Source: Pseudomonas sp. Os17 (GTDB lineage: Bacteria; Pseudomonadota; Gammaproteobacteria; Pseudomonadales; Pseudomonadaceae). Taken from it: a stretch of 64,000 bases of DNA. The notes beneath the pieces are model-generated. The model did not search any database and was not told the origin of the DNA. It saw only the letters and a program-made list of their open reading frames with translations. The translations under genes were made by a program, and so were the position numbers. Of the stretch, positions 54,534 through 64,000 are shown piece after piece; the stretch's first letter is position 1; each line of letters opens with the position of its first letter. The DNA lies in NCBI RefSeq assembly GCF_001547895.1, contig NZ_AP014627.1, forward strand, positions 685,501 through 749,500, given 5' to 3'.

Positions 54534-56141
54534 TTAGTGACGGAAGTGGCGCATGCCGGTGAAGACCATGGCAATGCCGGCCTCGTCGGCCGCGGCAATC
54601 ACTTCTGCATCACGCATCGAGCCGCCGGGCTGGATCACCGCGGTGATGCCGACCTTGGCCGCGTTGTCGATACCGTCACGGAACGGGAAGAAGGCGTCGG
54701 AAGCCATCACGGCGCCCTGAACCTGCAGACCGGCGTGTTCGGCTTTGATCGCGGCGATTCGCGCCGAGTTCACGCGGCTCATCTGACCGGCGCCGACGCC
54801 GATGGTCTGGCGGTTCTTGGCGTAGACGATGGCGTTGGACTTGACGAACTTGGCCACTTTCCAGGCGAAGATCAGGTCGTGGATCTCTTGCTCGGTCGGG
54901 GCGCGTTTGGTGACGACTTTCAGGTCATCGGCACCGATCATGCCGATATCGCGGCTCTGCACCAGCAGGCCACCGTTGACGCGCTTGTAGTCCCAGGCCG
55001 GAACCCGGTCGGCCGACCACTGGCCGCAGGCCAGCAGGCGCACGTTGGCCTTGGCGGCGACGATGGCGCGGGCTTCTTCGCTGACGCTCGGGGCGATGAT
55101 CACTTCGACGAACTGACGCTCGACGATGGCCTTGGCGGTGTCGGCGTCCAGTTCGCGGTTGAAGGCGATGATGCCGCCGAAGGCCGATTCGGTGTCGGTG
55201 GCGTAGGCCAGTTCATAGGCCTGGCGGATGCCGCCTTCAGCGTCCGGGCTGACCGCCACGCCGCACGGGTTGGCGTGCTTGACGATGACGCAGGCCGGCT
55301 TGACGAAGCTCTTCACGCATTCCAGCGCGGCGTCGGTGTCGGCTACGTTGTTGTAGGACAGCTCCTTGCCTTGCAGCTGGGTGGCGGTGGCGATGCCGAC
55401 TTCGGCGGGCTTGGCTTCCACGTAGAACGCCGCGCTCTGGTGCGGGTTCTCGCCGTAGCGCATTTCCTGGGCCTTGATGAACTGGCTGTTGAAGGTCCGC
55501 GGGAATTCGCTGCGGCCTTCTGTGCTCAGGGTGTCGGCGGCCTGGTTCACGGTGCCCATGTAGTTGGCGATCATGCCGTCGTAGGCGGCGGTGTGTTCGA
55601 AGGCCTTGAGCATCAGGTCGAAGCGCTGGGCGTAGGTCAGGCCACCGGCCTTGAGGCTTTCCAGGACACCGGCGTAGTCGCTGGCGTTGACCACGATGGC
55701 CACGTCCTTATGGTTCTTGGCCGCCGAGCGGACCATGGTCGGGCCGCCGATATCGATGTTCTCGATGGCGGTCGGCAGGTCGCAGCCGGGCTTGGAGATG
55801 GTGGCTTCGAAAGGGTAGAGGTTGACCGCCACCAGATCGATGGGCTTGATCCCGTGCTCGTTCATGATGGCGTCGTCGATACCGCGACGACCGAGGATAC
55901 CGCCGTGGATTTTCGGGTGCAGGGTCTTGACCCGGCCATCCATCATTTCCGCGAAACCGGTGTAATCCGCCACTTCCACTGCGGACACGCCGTTGTCCTG
56001 CAGCAGCTTGAAGGTCCCGCCGGTGGAGAGGATCTCCACGCCGAGGGCTTCCAGTTCCTTGGCGAATTCAAGGATCCCGGTCTTGTCGGAAACACTGATC
56101 AAGGCGCGGCGGATCGGCAGGCGGGTAGTCTGGTCGGTCAT
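54534..56141 (-). CDS. purH: bifunctional AICAR transformylase/IMP cyclohydrolase PurH
   Basis: 535 residues from the ATG at 56141 ([20 protein letters not shown]). The N-terminal IMP cyclohydrolase domain shows S-T-G-G-T and [12 protein letters not shown]; the C-terminal AICAR transformylase shows [10 protein letters not shown] and K-H-A-N-P-C-G. It performs the last two steps to IMP. A GGA lies 7 bases before the ATG. A terminator separates it from the upstream fis gene. Confidence 0.97.
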   Translation of the reverse strand: MTDQTTRLPIRRALISVSDKTGILEFAKELEALGVEILSTGGTFKLLQDNGVSAVEVADYTGFAEMMDGRVKTLHPKIHGGILGRRGIDDAIMNEHGIKPIDLVAVNLYPFEATISKPGCDLPTAIENIDIGGPTMVRSAAKNHKDVAIVVNASDYAGVLESLKAGGLTYAQRFDLMLKAFEHTAAYDGMIANYMGTVNQAADTLSTEGRSEFPRTFNSQFIKAQEMRYGENPHQSAAFYVEAKPAEVGIATATQLQGKELSYNNVADTDAALECVKSFVKPACVIVKHANPCGVAVSPDAEGGIRQAYELAYATDTESAFGGIIAFNRELDADTAKAIVERQFVEVIIAPSVSEEARAIVAAKANVRLLACGQWSADRVPAWDYKRVNGGLLVQSRDIGMIGADDLKVVTKRAPTEQEIHDLIFAWKVAKFVKSNAIVYAKNRQTIGVGAGQMSRVNSARIAAIKAEHAGLQVQGAVMASDAFFPFRDGIDNAAKVGITAVIQPGGSMRDAEVIAAADEAGIAMVFTGMRHFRH

Positions 56142-56170
56142 CTCAATTTCCATCAAAAGCAAAGGAGTCA

Positions 56171-56205
56171 GCAAAAAAGGCGACCGTTTTTTACGCGGGC
56201 GCCTT
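56171..56205 (-). terminator. intrinsic terminator after fis
   Basis: On the minus strand AAGGCG (56205-56200) and CGCCTT (56182-56177) form a stem with a 17-base loop, followed by a run of T's. It lies 19 bases beyond the fis stop and before purH, ending the dusB-fis transcript. Confidence 0.7.
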
Positions 56206-56223
56206 TCTGGTTTGATTGAATGC

Positions 56224-56544
56224 TTACAACAAATCGTACTGCTTGAGTTTCTTGCGCAGGGTGCCGCGGTTCAGGCCCAGGAGTTCGCTGGCCTTGGTCT
56301 GATTGCCCTTGACGTAGTTCATCACGCTTTCGAGCAACGGAGCCTCGACTTCGGAGAGCACCAGGTTGTACACGTCCGTGACGGCAGCGCCCTCAAGGTG
56401 GGCGAAATAATTGTGCAGCGCCTTCTCGACACTCCCGCGAAGGGTCTGGCCTTCTTCGCTGGGGGTATTGAGGTGCTGTTTCAAATTCACGTTGTCGCTC
56501 ACGGGTGTTGTTCCACTCACTAAAGTCTCGGTCATCATCGTCAT
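56224..56544 (-). CDS. fis: nucleoid protein Fis
   Basis: 106 residues ending in the Fis [30 protein letters not shown]. The N-terminus is longer than E. coli's (98 aa), as in Pseudomonas. Fis bends DNA and activates rRNA and other growth genes. Its start overlaps the dusB stop by 4 bases, the widely conserved dusB-fis operon. Confidence 0.97.
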   Translation of the reverse strand: MTMMTETLVSGTTPVSDNVNLKQHLNTPSEEGQTLRGSVEKALHNYFAHLEGAAVTDVYNLVLSEVEAPLLESVMNYVKGNQTKASELLGLNRGTLRKKLKQYDLL

Positions 56545-57554
56545 GCGGCCACCCCTTCTCCGTCCCCTGTTTCCAGGCTCTTGTAACGTCCGGCAAAGAA
56601 CTCACGAACGTTGGCGCATTGTGCTTCCGTATCTTCCAAACGATTGAAGTGGGCGCGGAACTCCCTGGCGCCCGGCAGGGTTGCGAGATACCAGCCCACA
56701 TGCTTGCGTGCGATGCGTACGCCCATGACCTCTCCATAGAAGGCATGCAGCGCGGCCAGGTGCTCTAGCAGAATACGTTCCACTTCGAACAGCTCCGGTG
56801 CCGGAAGGGTCTCACCGGTGCGCAGGAAGTGCTCGATTTCACGAAAAATCCATGGCCGCCCCTGGGCGGCCCGGCCAATCAACAGCCCGTCGGCGCCGGT
56901 GGCATGCAAGACCTGCCGGGCTTTTTCGGGTGAGTCGATATCGCCGTTGGCAAAGACCGGAATCGACACCGCCTGCTTGATCGCGGCAATGGTGTCGTAC
57001 TCGGCTTCACCGGTGTACAGGTCGGCCCGGGTCCGGCCATGGACCGCCAGCGCCGTGATGCCTGCCTGTTCGGCGATCTTCGCCACCGTCAGGCCGTTCT
57101 TGTTCTGCCGGTCCCAGCCGGTGCGGATCTTCAGGGTGACCGGTACATCCACCGCGGCCACCACCGCCTGGAGAATCTCGTTGACCAGGGCTTCGTCTTT
57201 CAGCAACGCGGAGCCGGCGGCCTTGTTGCAGACCTTCTTCGCCGGACAACCCATGTTGATATCAATAATCTGTGCGCCCAACTCGACGTTGGCGCGGGCG
57301 GCATCCGCCAGCATCTGTGCATCGCCACCGGCAATCTGCACCGAGCGTGGCTCGGGATCGCCTTCGTGGATCATGCGCAACCGCGATTTGCGGCTGTTCC
57401 ACAAGCTCATGTCGCTGGTGACCATTTCCGAGACTACAAGGCCCGCGCCCAACTGCTTGCAAAGCTGACGAAAGGGCTGGTCGGTGACCCCCGCCATCGG
57501 GGCGAGAATCAAGCCGTTGTGCAATGTATATGGGCCGATGCGTACCGCCGACAT
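56541..57554 (-). CDS. dusB: tRNA dihydrouridine synthase DusB
   Basis: 337-residue FMN-dependent TIM-barrel enzyme reducing uridines in tRNA. Marks: [12 protein letters not shown] near the start, [12 protein letters not shown] (catalytic Cys near 109), V-H-G-R-T-R near 173 and [12 protein letters not shown] near 227. It leads the dusB-fis operon. Confidence 0.97.
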   Translation of the reverse strand: MSAVRIGPYTLHNGLILAPMAGVTDQPFRQLCKQLGAGLVVSEMVTSDMSLWNSRKSRLRMIHEGDPEPRSVQIAGGDAQMLADAARANVELGAQIIDINMGCPAKKVCNKAAGSALLKDEALVNEILQAVVAAVDVPVTLKIRTGWDRQNKNGLTVAKIAEQAGITALAVHGRTRADLYTGEAEYDTIAAIKQAVSIPVFANGDIDSPEKARQVLHATGADGLLIGRAAQGRPWIFREIEHFLRTGETLPAPELFEVERILLEHLAALHAFYGEVMGVRIARKHVGWYLATLPGAREFRAHFNRLEDTEAQCANVREFFAGRYKSLETGDGEGVAA

Positions 57555-57605
57555 AGGACTTCCCTGTTGTGGGGCCGGATCATGAGAGTTCGAAAAAGGG
57601 TTGGC

Positions 57606-57634
57606 ATGATACCCGCTCTCGATGACCGGATAAA
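57606..57634 (-). promoter_or_regulatory. sigma-70 promoter for dusB-fis
   Basis: On the minus strand TTTATC (57634-57629), a 17-base spacer, then TATCAT (57611-57606), a 5/6 match to the -10. Transcription would start near 57599, giving a leader of about 45 bases. The rest of the 57555-57750 gap shows no gene. Confidence 0.6.
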
Positions 57635-57750
57635 GGCTGAATTGGATAAAATCTGAACAGTTATTCCGTTATCGCTCTGGGATCAATCTGAGCGACGCAG
57701 TCATAAATCTGTCTTCAATTCGGAGTTGTTCGCCAGCTCGTTCAGCCGAT

Positions 57751-59061
57751 TCACTCGGGCGAGTGGAAACTGAGACTGTAGTTCACGGCTTTCGGTCCGG
57801 GGTCAAGAATGTCCAGGGCGATGTGAATCGGCGTCTGCGGCGGCATTTCCGCCACATCCTGCATCTCACCGCCCAGGTACTCCCCGGGTTTGAAGCTGCG
57901 GCTGGCGATCAGGTGGCCGTTGAGGTCGGCGAAGCGCAGTTCCAGCAGCGGGAAGGGTTGGGAGAAGGGCGCACGGTTGTAGATGATGGCGTCCACCACC
58001 AGGGCCCCGCTGAATTCCGGGTGGCTGCGCACTACCAGGTTGCTGCTCTTGATCCGGGCGATATCCACCCGGGATGGCACCGTGCAGCCGAACTCCGGGC
58101 ACAGTTGCTGGAACCAGGGGCGGTACTGGTCCTGGCGCGCCAGTTCGTCGAAATGGTAGGCGATGTACTGACCTGCCAGGCCGCCGGCGGCCAGCAGGAT
58201 CAACAGCAGCCAGAGCAGGCGCCGGCCCCAGGGCGAGCGGCGTTTCTGCCAGTCGAGGTGGATCGGATCATCCACCAGGTCCAGCAAGACGTCTTCCGGC
58301 ACGGCGGGTTCGCTGCGTTCGCGGCGTTTCTTGCCGTGGGGGATGTCCGCTTCATCGTCCGCTTCGGCGCTGTCTGCCGAGATCCGGGCGTCGAACGGTT
58401 CCAGGTCGTCATCCAGGCGCAGCTTGGGGGCTTTGGGTTCGTCTTCCAGGTCCGCCAGGTTGAAGGACAGCGACGGCTCGGTACGGCTCTGCCGGGGCGG
58501 CTCGGGGGCAGGTTCGTCCGCCTGGGCCTGGGCCTTGAGAGCGACAGGTTGCGGTTCGTCGTGTTCAGCGGCGCTGCCAAACAGGCCGTCGGGCCAGTGG
58601 GCGTCATCGGCGTCCTGCGGGTCGCGGCGTGCGCTGAGGCTGCCTTCCTTGTGTTCCCGTTCCTGGCCAAAGGCCTTGGCCGGCTGGATCTCTCGCTGTT
58701 CGAGCTTGGCCAGCTCCTCGTCGAGGTCCAGGTGATCCAGGTCCATTTCGGCAGCCGACCATTGTTTCTGGCTGATGGCGCGTTGCACGGGGGGCGTCGC
58801 TGGCGTGGGGCTGGCGGCAGGCTCGGCAGGCGGCTCGACGGGAGGCGCTGCCGCAGGCGCGGGGGCGGGCGCCGGTTTCGCCACTGGCCTGGACGCTGCG
58901 CTTTCCTTGGCGGCGCGCTGCTCCAGCAACTGCCGCGCGGCGTTGAACACCTGCAGGCAGGAGCCACAGCGCACCACTCCACGGGCCACGCTCAGTTGAG
59001 CGTGGCTGACACGGAACCTGGTTTGGCAATGTGGGCATTGGGTGACGAAACTGTCGGTCAT
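57751..59061 (-). CDS. zinc-ribbon and DUF3426 domain membrane protein
   Basis: 436 residues. An N-terminal MJ0042-type zinc ribbon (C-P-H-C near 9-12 and C-G-S-C near 32-35), a long low-complexity Ala/Pro/Glu/Asp linker (about 50-260), one hydrophobic segment (about 275-297), and a C-terminal DUF3426 domain (about 305-436). The family sits beside prmA in Pseudomonas. Function is unknown; zinc binding and membrane anchoring are inferred from the motifs. Confidence 0.9.
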   Translation of the reverse strand: MTDSFVTQCPHCQTRFRVSHAQLSVARGVVRCGSCLQVFNAARQLLEQRAAKESAASRPVAKPAPAPAPAAAPPVEPPAEPAASPTPATPPVQRAISQKQWSAAEMDLDHLDLDEELAKLEQREIQPAKAFGQEREHKEGSLSARRDPQDADDAHWPDGLFGSAAEHDEPQPVALKAQAQADEPAPEPPRQSRTEPSLSFNLADLEDEPKAPKLRLDDDLEPFDARISADSAEADDEADIPHGKKRRERSEPAVPEDVLLDLVDDPIHLDWQKRRSPWGRRLLWLLLILLAAGGLAGQYIAYHFDELARQDQYRPWFQQLCPEFGCTVPSRVDIARIKSSNLVVRSHPEFSGALVVDAIIYNRAPFSQPFPLLELRFADLNGHLIASRSFKPGEYLGGEMQDVAEMPPQTPIHIALDILDPGPKAVNYSLSFHSPE

Positions 59062-59091
59062 GCGGCCATCCGGATTATGCAGGCGGCCATT

Positions 59092-59970
59092 CTAGCGCCG
59101 ACGGCCGGTGATGCGCACCCAGCCATCGAGGGTGGCAATCGGATCCAGATCGAAGTCCTGGGCATAGGCCGCAGCGACTTCTTCGCCTTGCTCGGCGAGG
59201 ATGCCGGAGAGCGCCAGGCGTCCGCCGGACTTGACCAGGCCCGACAGCTGCGGAGCCAGGGCCACCAGAGGGCCGGCCAGGATGTTGGCCACCAGCACAT
59301 CGGCCTCTACCTGCGGCAGTTGCTCGGGCAGGTAGAGCGGGAACAGTTCGTCGGCAATCCCGTTGCGTCCGGCGTTGTCGCGGGAGGCTTCCAGGGCCTG
59401 GATGTCTATGTCGGTGCCGACCGCGTGGCGGGCGCCCAGCAGCAGGGCGGCGATGGCCAGGATTCCCGAACCACAGCCGAAGTCCAGCACGTTGCAGTCC
59501 TTGAGGTCCTGGCTGTCCAGCCATTGCAGGCACAGGGCGGTGGTCGGGTGGGTGCCGGTGCCGAACGCCAGGCCCGGGTCCAGCAGCAGGTTGACCGCAT
59601 CCGGCTCCGGCGCGGCGTGCCAGCTGGGAACAATCCACAGGCGCTGGCCGAAGCGCATCGGCTGGAAGTTGTCCATCCAGCTGCGTTCCCAGTCCTGGTC
59701 TTCGATGACTTCGCTGTGGTGTTCGGGCAGCGGAGCGCCGGTCAGCAGTTCCAGGTGGGCGAGCACGCTGGCGGCCTCGGTGCCGCCCTCGAACAGGGCC
59801 AGCAGGTGGGTGTGGGACCACAGCGGGGTGGTGTTCAGTTCGGGTTCGAAGATCGGCTGATCCTCGGCGTCCATGAAGGTGACCGAAACGGCACCGACTT
59901 CAAGAAAAGCGTCTTCATAGGTTTCGGCTTGTTCTGGGCTGATGGCGAGACGGACTTGCAGCCAAGGCAT
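59092..59970 (-). CDS. prmA: ribosomal protein L11 methyltransferase PrmA
   Basis: 292 residues from the ATG at 59970 (M-P-W-L-Q-V-R-L). A SAM-binding core [15 protein letters not shown], the [13 protein letters not shown] motif that is diagnostic of PrmA and the N-I-L-A-G-P-L box. It trimethylates L11 of the large ribosomal subunit. It lies 30 bases beyond the start of the DUF3426 gene, on the same strand. Confidence 0.96.
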   Translation of the reverse strand: MPWLQVRLAISPEQAETYEDAFLEVGAVSVTFMDAEDQPIFEPELNTTPLWSHTHLLALFEGGTEAASVLAHLELLTGAPLPEHHSEVIEDQDWERSWMDNFQPMRFGQRLWIVPSWHAAPEPDAVNLLLDPGLAFGTGTHPTTALCLQWLDSQDLKDCNVLDFGCGSGILAIAALLLGARHAVGTDIDIQALEASRDNAGRNGIADELFPLYLPEQLPQVEADVLVANILAGPLVALAPQLSGLVKSGGRLALSGILAEQGEEVAAAYAQDFDLDPIATLDGWVRITGRRR

Positions 59971-60116
59971 GGCGGGCACCTTTGAAAATATGTGAAGTGC
60001 AGCCTAGCGGGCCGCGAGAAGCGCGCAAGTTTACGCGAGACGCCCGGTGGGAGCGAGGGGGGAAGCCGAGTGCTTGGTCGCGATGGCGGTTGATCGGGGG
60101 ATGGCCGCTGCGTGGT

Positions 60117-60136
60117 TCGCGAGCAAGCTCGCTCCT
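60117..60136. repeat. single REP unit
   Basis: TTCGCGAGCAAGCTCGCTCC (60117-60136) is a lone copy of the common REP arm, with its own small CGAGC/GCTCG palindrome. It lies in the gap between accC and prmA, beside the accC terminator hairpin. Confidence 0.6.
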
Positions 60137-60157
60137 GCGGGGCGCAGGGGCGGATAC

Positions 60158-60185
60158 GACAAGGCCGCTCGAAAGCGGCCTTGTC
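60158..60185 (-). terminator. hairpin terminator after accC
   Basis: GACAAGGCCGCT (60158-60169) and AGCGGCCTTGTC (60174-60185) are perfect 12-base arms around CGAA, beginning 17 bases past the accC stop. Only a short T-poor tail follows on the minus strand, but the stem is strong. Confidence 0.7.
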
Positions 60186-60202
60186 GGTGTGGCGGGTGCC
60201 GA

Positions 60203-61564
60203 TCAGTGTTGCTCGGCCAGCTTGTGCTCGAGGTAGTGAATGTTCACGCCCCCTTTGCAGAAGCCTTCGTCACGGGTCAGATCGCGGTGCAGCGGGATGT
60301 TGGTCTTGATCCCGTCGACGACGATTTCGTCCAGCGCATTGCGCATGCGCGCCATGGCTTCGTCACGGCTGCTGCCGTAAGTGATCAGCTTGCCGATCAA
60401 CGAATCGTAGTTCGGTGGAACCGCGTAACCGCTGTACAGGTGCGAGTCGACGCGCACGCCGTTGCCGCCCGGGGCATGGAAATGCTTGACCGTGCCTGGG
60501 CTTGGCATGAAGGTTTTCGGGTCTTCGGCGTTGATCCGGCATTCCAGCGCGTGACCGCGGATGACCACGTCATCCTGGGTGAACGACAGCTTGTTGCCGG
60601 CGGCGATGCTGAGCATCTCCTTGACGATGTCGATGCCGGTGACCATTTCCGATACCGGGTGCTCTACCTGCACGCGAGTGTTCATCTCGATGAAGTAGAA
60701 GCGGCCGTTCTCGTACAGGAACTCGAACGTACCGGCACCGCGATAGCCGATGTCGATACAGGCCTTGACGCAGCGGGCAAAGACTTCCTGGCGCGCAGTC
60801 TCGTCGATGTCCGGTGCCGGCGCTTCTTCGAGGACCTTCTGGTGACGGCGCTGCAGCGAGCAGTCGCGATCGCCCAGATGGACAGCATTGCCCTGGCCAT
60901 CGGACAGCACCTGAACTTCCACGTGACGTGGGTTGGTCAGGAACTTTTCCAGGTAGACCATCGGGTTGCCAAACGCCGCACCGGCTTCGGAACGGGTCAG
61001 CTTCGCCGAGGCGATCAGGTCTTCTTCCTTGTGCACCACGCGCATGCCGCGACCACCACCGCCGCCGGCGGCCTTGATGATCACCGGGTAGCCGACTTCA
61101 CGGCCAATGCGCAATGCGGTTTCCTCGTCTTCCGGCAGCGGGCCGTCGGAACCTGGAACCGTAGGAACTCCGGCAGCGATCATCGCGTGCTTGGCGGAAA
61201 CCTTGTCGCCCATCAGGCGGATGGTTTCAGCTTTCGGGCCGATGAAGGCGAAGCCGGAGTTTTCCACCTGTTCGGCGAAGTCGGCGTTTTCCGCCAGGAA
61301 GCCGTAGCCAGGGTGGATCGCCGTAGCGCCAGTGACTTCAGCGGCCGCGATGATGGCCGGGATGTGCAGGTAGGACTGCGCGGCTTGCGCAGGCCCGATG
61401 CAAACGGATTCGTCCGCCAGGCCCAGGTGCATCAGCTCCTTGTCGGCCTTGGAGTAGACGGCGACGGTCTTGATCCCCATTTCCTTGCAGGCACGCAGGA
61501 TCCGCAGGGCGATTTCGCCGCGGTTGGCGATCAGGACTTTTTCCAACTTCGCAGGCTTCAACAT
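60203..61564 (-). CDS. accC: biotin carboxylase AccC
   Basis: 453 residues from [22 protein letters not shown]-grasp enzyme with the glycine-rich [12 protein letters not shown] and the [11 protein letters not shown] and [10 protein letters not shown] active-site segments. It carboxylates biotin on AccB for fatty-acid synthesis. It follows accB by 17 bases. Confidence 0.98.
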   Translation of the reverse strand: MLKPAKLEKVLIANRGEIALRILRACKEMGIKTVAVYSKADKELMHLGLADESVCIGPAQAAQSYLHIPAIIAAAEVTGATAIHPGYGFLAENADFAEQVENSGFAFIGPKAETIRLMGDKVSAKHAMIAAGVPTVPGSDGPLPEDEETALRIGREVGYPVIIKAAGGGGGRGMRVVHKEEDLIASAKLTRSEAGAAFGNPMVYLEKFLTNPRHVEVQVLSDGQGNAVHLGDRDCSLQRRHQKVLEEAPAPDIDETARQEVFARCVKACIDIGYRGAGTFEFLYENGRFYFIEMNTRVQVEHPVSEMVTGIDIVKEMLSIAAGNKLSFTQDDVVIRGHALECRINAEDPKTFMPSPGTVKHFHAPGGNGVRVDSHLYSGYAVPPNYDSLIGKLITYGSSRDEAMARMRNALDEIVVDGIKTNIPLHRDLTRDEGFCKGGVNIHYLEHKLAEQH

Positions 61565-61581
61565 CAAAGACTCTCCGCGGT

Positions 61582-62043
61582 TCAAACGATGGTGAACAGC
61601 GGTTGGTCGTACTCAACCGGCTGGCCGTCTTCGACAAGAATGGATTCGATCACACCGCTGGTTTCAGCTTCGATGTGGTTCATCATCTTCATCGCTTCGA
61701 CGATGCACAGGGTGTCGCCTTTCTTCACGCTCTGGCCGACTTCAACGAAGGCTGGTGAGGTAGGCGAAGACTTGCGGTAGAAAGTACCGACCATTGGCGA
61801 ACGGGCCACGGTGCCGTTCAGCGCAGGTGCGGCCGGGGCAGCAGGAGCAGCGGCGGCCGGGGCGGCAGCAGCGGCAGGTGCAGCAGCAGGAGCGGCCACC
61901 GGTGCGGGGGCGTAGTACTGCTGGGCTGGAGTCTTGCTGTGACGGCTGATGCGTACGGACTCTTCGCCTTCCTTGATCTCCAACTCGTCGATGCCGGACT
62001 CTTCCAGCAGCTCGATCAGTTTCTTAACTTTACGGATATCCAT
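61582..62043 (-). CDS. accB: biotin carboxyl carrier protein AccB
   Basis: 153 residues: an N-terminal helical domain ([17 protein letters not shown]), an Ala/Pro-rich swinging linker (about 47-73), and the biotinyl domain with E-A-M-K-M (biotin lysine K119). It is the carrier of the acetyl-CoA carboxylase complex, encoded just upstream of accC and 48 bases after aroQ. Confidence 0.98.
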   Translation of the reverse strand: MDIRKVKKLIELLEESGIDELEIKEGEESVRISRHSKTPAQQYYAPAPVAAPAAAPAAAAAPAAAAPAAPAAPALNGTVARSPMVGTFYRKSSPTSPAFVEVGQSVKKGDTLCIVEAMKMMNHIEAETSGVIESILVEDGQPVEYDQPLFTIV

Positions 62044-62091
62044 GAATCATCAACTCCCAAGGGTCGGTCAGGGGCGTTTATTGCCTGTCGT

Positions 62092-62544
62092 TCAAGCACT
62101 TGCCTGTCGTTCAAGCTGTTCTAGGGCGGCCTCCAGGGCCAGTCGGTAACCGCTGGCGCCAAGGCCGCAGATCACTCCCACCGCAACATCGGAGAAGTAG
62201 GAGTGATGGCGGAAAGGTTCGCGTTTGTGCACGTTGGACAAATGCACTTCGATGAATGGGATGCTCACCGCCAGCAGCGCGTCACGTAATGCGACGCTTG
62301 TATGCGTAAAAGCTGCTGGATTGATCAAAATGAAGTCCACGCCTTCATCGCGGGCGGCATGGATGCGCTCGATCAATTCGTACTCGGCATTGCTCTGCAA
62401 ATACTGCAGATGGTGCCCGGCATCACGGGCCCGCTGCTCCAGATCCTGGTTGATCTGGGCCAGTGTGGTTGCTCCGTAGACCCCCGGTTCACGGGTGCCG
62501 AGCAGGTTCAGGTTGGGGCCGTGAAGCACCAGTAGGGTGGCCAT
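62092..62544 (-). CDS. aroQ: type II 3-dehydroquinate dehydratase AroQ
   Basis: 150 residues: [16 protein letters not shown] at the start, [18 protein letters not shown] and [16 protein letters not shown], all type II signatures including the active-site His of I-N-P-A-x-x-T-H-T. It acts in the shikimate pathway. It precedes accB and accC in the same orientation. Confidence 0.97.
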   Translation of the reverse strand: MATLLVLHGPNLNLLGTREPGVYGATTLAQINQDLEQRARDAGHHLQYLQSNAEYELIERIHAARDEGVDFILINPAAFTHTSVALRDALLAVSIPFIEVHLSNVHKREPFRHHSYFSDVAVGVICGLGASGYRLALEAALEQLERQASA

Positions 62545-62857
62545 CGGTCGTTCCTTGTTGTCGGGGGCTGTTGTCAGAACCCGGCGACTATGCCGGAAAG
62601 ACTTTATGACTGTCCAGTTCTCGGCAATAGCCAGCACGATGACCGATGTTTGCGCAAAATATGTGACCGAGTGATTAAATCCGGTCATTTGCCCGCAAGA
62701 AGGGAGCACTACAGTGCCTGGCGTCGATTTCGCCGATGTTGGGCTGATAAGGGGCGCTGGCCGCTGCGAGCTTGCGCCATGAACCGCAGTGCCCCCCAGC
62801 ACAGACGGCCGGCAGGAACCGGGCCGGTTGGCAGCGACGCCGAGCGGGGAAGCCGGC
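62545..62857. other. intergenic region upstream of aroQ and downstream of the chemoreceptor
   Basis: No gene is seen in these 313 bases. A patch near 62650-62690 is AT-richer and holds a TGACCG/CGGTCA inverted pair, so the aroQ-accBC promoter is probably there. The segment next to the chemoreceptor has a short AACCGG-G-CCGGTT palindrome (62817-62829) that may end that transcript. Confidence 0.5.
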
Positions 62858-64000
62858 TCAGACGCGGAAGGCCTGCACCGCGGTGTGCAGTTGACCGCCC
62901 AGGTCCAGCAGGTTCTCGCCCTGGGCCCGGCCTTCGCCGATGCGCAGCAGGTTGTCGCCGCCCAGTTGATGGATGCGTTCGCTGTGGTCGCGGATCTCGC
63001 TGACCGCGCCGCTTTGCTGGGCTGTGACATCGGCGATGCGCACGGCCGTGTCGGCGATGGTCTGGATCGCCCCGACGATTTCATCCAGCGCGCCGTCGGC
63101 GGCCTGGGCCTGACTGGCGGTGGCTTCGGCATGCTCCACCTGGGCACGCATGCCTTGCACCGATTGCTGCGCGGCGCTTTGCAGGCCGGCGATCAGGGTC
63201 TGGATCTCAGCCGTGGCCCCGGCAGTGCGCTGGGCCAGGGAGCGCACCTCTTCGGCGACAACGGCGAAACCGCGGCCCATTTCTCCGGCGCGGGCGGCTT
63301 CGATGGCGGCGTTGAGGGCCAGCAGGTTGGTCTGTTCGGCGATGGAGCGGATCACCGTCAGCACGCCGCCGATGGTCGCCGATTCCTGGGCCAGATGCTC
63401 GATCATCTGCGCGTTGCCCTGGACTTCCCCTACAAGGGCATGCAGGCCGGTGAGGCTCAGGCCAATGACTTTCTGTCCCTGTTGCACCGCGAGGCCGGCG
63501 CTGCGGCTGGCATCGGCGGCCTGGCTGGCATCGCCGGCGACCTGTTGGATGGTGGCTTCCAGCTCGCCCAGGGCATCGCGGATCTGCGCGGTATCACCGG
63601 CCTGGCGCTCGGCCCCGCTGTGCAGGCCGCTGCTGAGGTTGGCCAGGGCGCGGCTGCTGCCGGCCACTTGCTCGGCGTTCTGGCGGATGGTGCCCACCAG
63701 GTCCACCAGGTAGGCGCGCAGACGGTTCAGGGACTCTTCGATGGCGTGCAGTTCGCGGTTGGTCTTGCCCAGCTGGATCGGTCGGCTGAAGTCGCCTTCG
63801 GCCCAGGTCGACAGGGCCGGGGCCAGGTTGGTCAGGACCCGGGCCAGCTTGCGCTGCAAGGTGTCGATGACCAGGGCGATCAGCAGGATCAGGCCGATCA
63901 TCAGCCCCTGCATCAGCCGTACTTCGCCCTGGATCTGCCCGTGCTGGGCCCGCACCGCCGGTTCCAGCTCGGCAATGGCCTGGCGCACGGCGGTGATTTT
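62858..64000 (-). CDS. methyl-accepting chemotaxis protein, N-terminus cut by the window end
   Basis: About 380 residues are visible and remain in frame to base 64000. A membrane helix ([18 protein letters not shown]) is followed by a HAMP region, two methylation helices and the conserved hairpin tip ([34 protein letters not shown]). The ligand domain lies outside the window. The neighbour of aroQ in P. aeruginosa is the CtpL receptor, so this may be its counterpart. Confidence 0.9.
   Translation of the reverse strand, partial: KITAVRQAIAELEPAVRAQHGQIQGEVRLMQGLMIGLILLIALVIDTLQRKLARVLTNLAPALSTWAEGDFSRPIQLGKTNRELHAIEESLNRLRAYLVDLVGTIRQNAEQVAGSSRALANLSSGLHSGAERQAGDTAQIRDALGELEATIQQVAGDASQAADASRSAGLAVQQGQKVIGLSLTGLHALVGEVQGNAQMIEHLAQESATIGGVLTVIRSIAEQTNLLALNAAIEAARAGEMGRGFAVVAEEVRSLAQRTAGATAEIQTLIAGLQSAAQQSVQGMRAQVEHAEATASQAQAADGALDEIVGAIQTIADTAVRIADVTAQQSGAVSEIRDHSERIHQLGGDNLLRIGEGRAQGENLLDLGGQLHTAVQAFRV

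Overview
The window is a GC-rich (roughly 63-65%) bacterial chromosome segment that reads as Pseudomonas, most likely the P. fluorescens/P. protegens group. Reasons: the retS-purD-purH-fis-dusB-(DUF3426)-prmA-accC-accB-aroQ block, which has the same gene content and order as in P. aeruginosa; the ureD-ureA-acetyltransferase-ureB-ureC urease order with an embedded methionine-sulfoximine-type acetyltransferase; the urtABCDE genes beside it; and REP elements of the GTAGGAGCGAGC...GCTCGC type. Nothing indicates a plasmid, prophage or insertion sequence.

Layout. (a) 1-600: the tail of an AraC-type regulator and a PsiF-family periplasmic protein. (b) 600-13,010: a two-partner secretion locus behind an AT-rich intergenic patch. 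It holds a TpsB transporter, a giant ~3.2 kb-residue TpsA exoprotein whose last ~370 residues carry a lipase-like GHSQG serine-hydrolase signature, and a translationally coupled lipoprotein that I propose as the cognate immunity protein. This toxin/immunity pair is the most interesting item in the window. (c) 13.1-18.4 kb: AI-2E-type transporter, atypical Hsp70, CbpA/CbpM co-chaperone pair (with a sigma-32-like promoter) and a soluble histidine kinase. (d) 18.4-28.7 kb, all minus strand: urea uptake (urtABCDE) followed by urease (ureDABC) with two GNAT acetyltransferases inside. A sigma-54 promoter and a large palindrome precede urtA, which fits nitrogen (NtrC) control. (e) 28.8-39.5 kb: a small protein made of ~11-residue repeats; a TonB receptor + ABC importer operon behind a palindromic operator; a PepSY membrane protein; and a copper-acquisition group (OprC-like receptor, two DUF2946 proteins, a PCu(A)C chaperone). 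(f) 39.5-48 kb: a HI1419/HI1420-type toxin-antitoxin pair, then the cobalamin (corrin ring) genes cobK-cbiD-cobL on the minus strand, divergent from cobG-cobH-cobI-cobJ on the plus strand. The pathway is a mosaic: O2-type CobG together with anaerobic-type CbiD and a CbiG-CobJ fusion. (g) 48-49.5 kb: three overlapping minus-strand genes resembling orphan immunity genes (SUKH/SMI1-like, a CPCC protein broken by a 1-nt frameshift in a G6 tract, and an unknown). (h) 49.5-64 kb: marC, retS, purine genes, fis-dusB, prmA, accBC, aroQ and a truncated chemoreceptor.

Together the window mixes conserved housekeeping blocks (purine, biotin carboxylase, urea nitrogen) with metal/cofactor acquisition (copper, zinc- or cobalamin-like uptake, B12 synthesis) and competition functions (two-partner toxin, orphan immunity genes, toxin-antitoxin). 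Two families of short palindromic repeats punctuate gene ends and even sit inside the urt, ure and pur gene strings. All assignments come from reading motifs, lengths and neighbourhoods; no database search was run.
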